Positions 61,665-62,898 of a stretch of 62,898 nucleotides of DNA are shown piece by piece. The stretch spans positions 1 through 62,898 of the forward strand of contig JAAYAH010000119.1 in assembly GCA_012719445.1 (NCBI GenBank). Direction: 5' to 3'. A model generated the notes under the pieces. That model worked only from the letters and a program-made list of their open reading frames with translations. It was not told the DNA's origin and ran no database searches. The stretch is from Actinomycetales bacterium (lineage in GTDB: Bacteria; Actinomycetota; Actinomycetes; Actinomycetales; Kineosporiaceae). Position 1 is the first letter of the stretch; the number at the start of each line of letters is the position of its first letter. The position numbers and the translations under genes were made by a program.

Positions 61665-62612
61665 ATGACCGCGGCCAAGGCACGCCTGGTGACACGGAGC
61701 GACTTCGACGGTTTGATCTGTGCGGTCCTGCTCCGCACCCTCGATCTGATCGACGACATCACCTTCGTCCACCCCAAGGACGTCCAGGACGGCGTCGTCG
61801 ACGTCACCGAGAACGACATCCTCACCAACCTGCCCTACGTCGCCGAGGCGAAGCTGGTCTTCGACCACCACCACAGCGAGACCCTGCGCAACGAGGGCAT
61901 GGCGGCGAACCACGTGATCGACGCCGACGCGCCCTCGGCGGCACGGGTGGTCTACGAGTACTACGGCGGGGCCGCGGCGTTCCCGAACGTGTCCGACGAG
62001 CTCATGCGGGCCGTGGACCAGGCCGACTCGGCCGCCTACGCGCTCGAGGACATCCTCGCCCCCGAGGGCTGGGCGCTGCTCAACTTCCTCATGGACAGCC
62101 GCACCGGGCTGGGCCGGTTCCGTCACTTCCGGATCTCGAACTACCAGCTGATGATGCAGCTCATCGACGAGGTGCTCCAGCAGGGCTCGGTGGAGGAGAT
62201 CCTGGCGACCCCGGACGTCGCCGAGCGGGTCGAGCTGTTCCACGAGCAGAGCGAGCTGTTCAAGGCGCAGCTGCTGCGGGTCTGCCAGGTGCGGGGCGAC
62301 CTCGTCGTCGTCGACCTCCGCGACGAGGAGACCATCCACGCCGGGAACAGGTTCATGGTCTACGCGCTGTTCCCGCAGTGCCGGGTCTCGGTGCACGTCA
62401 TCTGGGGGAAGCTGAAGCAGAACACGGTGCTCGCGGTGGGCAAGTCCATCCTCGACCGGACGTCGCCGGTGGACATCGGGGCCCTGATGCTGGGGTACGG
62501 GGGCGGCGGCCACCAGAACGCCGGGACCTGCCAGGTCCGGCACGATCAGGCCGAGCGGGTGCTCGACGAGATCGCCGCCGCCGTGAACAGCCACGAAACC
62601 GTGGCGAGTTGA
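61665..62612 (+). CDS. DHH-family phosphoesterase
   Basis: A 315-residue cytosolic phosphoesterase with the DHH catalytic motifs: VTRSDFDGLICA (motif I), FDHHHSE (motif III) and the C-terminal DHHA1-like GYGGGGHQNAGTC. Related enzymes hydrolyse short oligonucleotides, cyclic dinucleotides or polyphosphate. A role in second-messenger turnover is possible but not demonstrated by sequence. ATG 61665 is chosen with GGAGGGG about eight bases upstream; 61644 is seven codons longer. Confidence 0.9.
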   Translation: MTAAKARLVTRSDFDGLICAVLLRTLDLIDDITFVHPKDVQDGVVDVTENDILTNLPYVAEAKLVFDHHHSETLRNEGMAANHVIDADAPSAARVVYEYYGGAAAFPNVSDELMRAVDQADSAAYALEDILAPEGWALLNFLMDSRTGLGRFRHFRISNYQLMMQLIDEVLQQGSVEEILATPDVAERVELFHEQSELFKAQLLRVCQVRGDLVVVDLRDEETIHAGNRFMVYALFPQCRVSVHVIWGKLKQNTVLAVGKSILDRTSPVDIGALMLGYGGGGHQNAGTCQVRHDQAERVLDEIAAAVNSHETVAS

Positions 62613-62644
62613 CAACGATCCGTATCCAGACAATCACTTGATGT

Positions 62645-62670
62645 ACCACTCATTGCGTCGACGGAGTGGT
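62645..62670. terminator. Weak hairpin after the DHH gene
   Basis: ACCACTC (62645-62651) pairs with GAGTGGT (62664-62670) over a 12-base loop, 33 bp after the stop of the DHH gene. It is plausible as a terminator but short and without a T-run. Confidence 0.4.
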
Positions 62671-62743
62671 GTGGAATTCGTCGACGACTTTTGCGGGTGG
62701 GAAGCGTAAGGGCACTCGCGGTCACCGGTCAGGACAGGTGAGT

Positions 62744-62757
62744 CCCCCTCGAGGGGG
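62744..62757. other. 14-bp perfect palindrome CCCCCTCGAGGGGG
   Basis: A self-complementary 14-mer within the unassigned 3' segment. It lies 22 bp before an open frame that runs off the window and may be regulatory. The remainder of 62613-62778 shows no other element I can support. Confidence 0.4.
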
Positions 62758-62778
62758 TGTCCCGACCCGAGAGCCTCG

Positions 62779-62898
62779 ATGATTCACGCCGGTGCGGTGG
62801 GGCTTGATCGGTTCCGGGAGGGGCTGTCGGGGGCGTTACGGCGTGGGGCGGGCGTGAGTGGATGCCCGATGTGCTCGGGTGGGCGCCGGTTCCACGGA
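62779..62898 (+). other. Open frame running off the right edge
   Basis: Forty codons from ATG 62779 remain open to the window end, reading VGLDRFREGLSGALRRGA near the start. Third-position GC is lower than in nearby genes and there is no strong ribosome site. It might be the beginning of a transposase-like or unrelated gene; the data do not allow a call. Confidence 0.2.

Noticed and set aside
62779-62898. Start of an IS701-like transposase (RFREGL motif)
   Set aside because: The resemblance is limited to a few residues, composition is ambiguous and the frame is cut by the window edge.

Overview
The window is very GC-rich, with strong G/C preference at third codon positions, many GTG starts, GGAGG-type ribosome sites and ATGA/GTGA overlaps. 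XRE-DUF5753/DUF397 genes, a PhoP-type PHO box beside a Pit transporter, a DUF6636 lipoprotein and PAS/GAF-SpoIIE phosphatases point to a filamentous or otherwise complex actinomycete (Actinomycetota). I cannot name a genus.

Layout. 0-3.3 kb: a tRNA-Asp/tRNA-Glu pair, a minimal zincin metallopeptidase, a DUF2157-like membrane protein and a PNPOx-fold protein. 3.4-8.7 kb: a GAF-PAS-PAS-GGDEF-EAL c-di-GMP enzyme followed by a 7TM-PAS-SpoIIE phosphatase. 8.7-13.1 kb: a Pit phosphate transporter behind a PHO-box-like repeat, then a convergent SsuABC-type sulfonate ABC operon. 13.3-23.3 kb: a second signalling block with two PAS-PAS-GAF-SpoIIE-HATPase fusions, a 10-TM PAS-GGDEF-EAL protein and a membrane-anchored lytic transglycosylase. 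23.4-31.7 kb: flavodoxin, GH3 beta-glucosidase, GNAT acetyltransferase, aldo/keto reductase, a FetAB-like ABC pair with a CsoR/CstR-family repressor, and a tandem-domain FKBP. 31.7-34.8 kb: FadD behind a palindromic operator, and a ferritin-like/VIT1 iron/manganese transporter. 35.0-38.6 kb: an overlapping two-gene operon of unknown function, the best candidate for an undescribed system. 38.6-49.8 kb: MFS transporter, SMP-30 lactonase, SLATT protein, GAF-SpoIIE phosphatase, SpoIID/LytB protein, a PrsW-like pseudoprotease fused to a HEAT-like domain, a DUF6636 lipoprotein and a second SLATT protein. 50-53.3 kb: a compositionally softer accessory patch (small coupled ORF, XRE-DUF5753, DUF397, and two genes resembling cargo of actinomycete integrative conjugative elements), bounded by structured, AT-richer DNA. 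53.6-62.9 kb: EF-hand/VCBS-like protein, an AglEFG-type alpha-glucoside importer without its ATPase, small lipoproteins, a MatB-like acyl-CoA synthetase and a DHH phosphoesterase.

How it works together. The dominant theme is signal integration: four SpoIIE-type PP2C phosphatases (two with built-in RsbW-like kinase domains) and two dual GGDEF-EAL enzymes lie within 40 kb, but no sigma factor or STAS anti-anti-sigma gene is present, so their partners must be elsewhere. Nutrient uptake (phosphate, sulfonate, alpha-glucosides, metals) is interleaved with them.

A recurring non-coding feature is short tandem repeats (about 15-57 bp period) placed just after stop codons. At several loci the repeat unit contains a copy of the neighbouring gene's last codons and stop. 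Start codons were chosen by ribosome-binding site where possible, and alternatives are noted.
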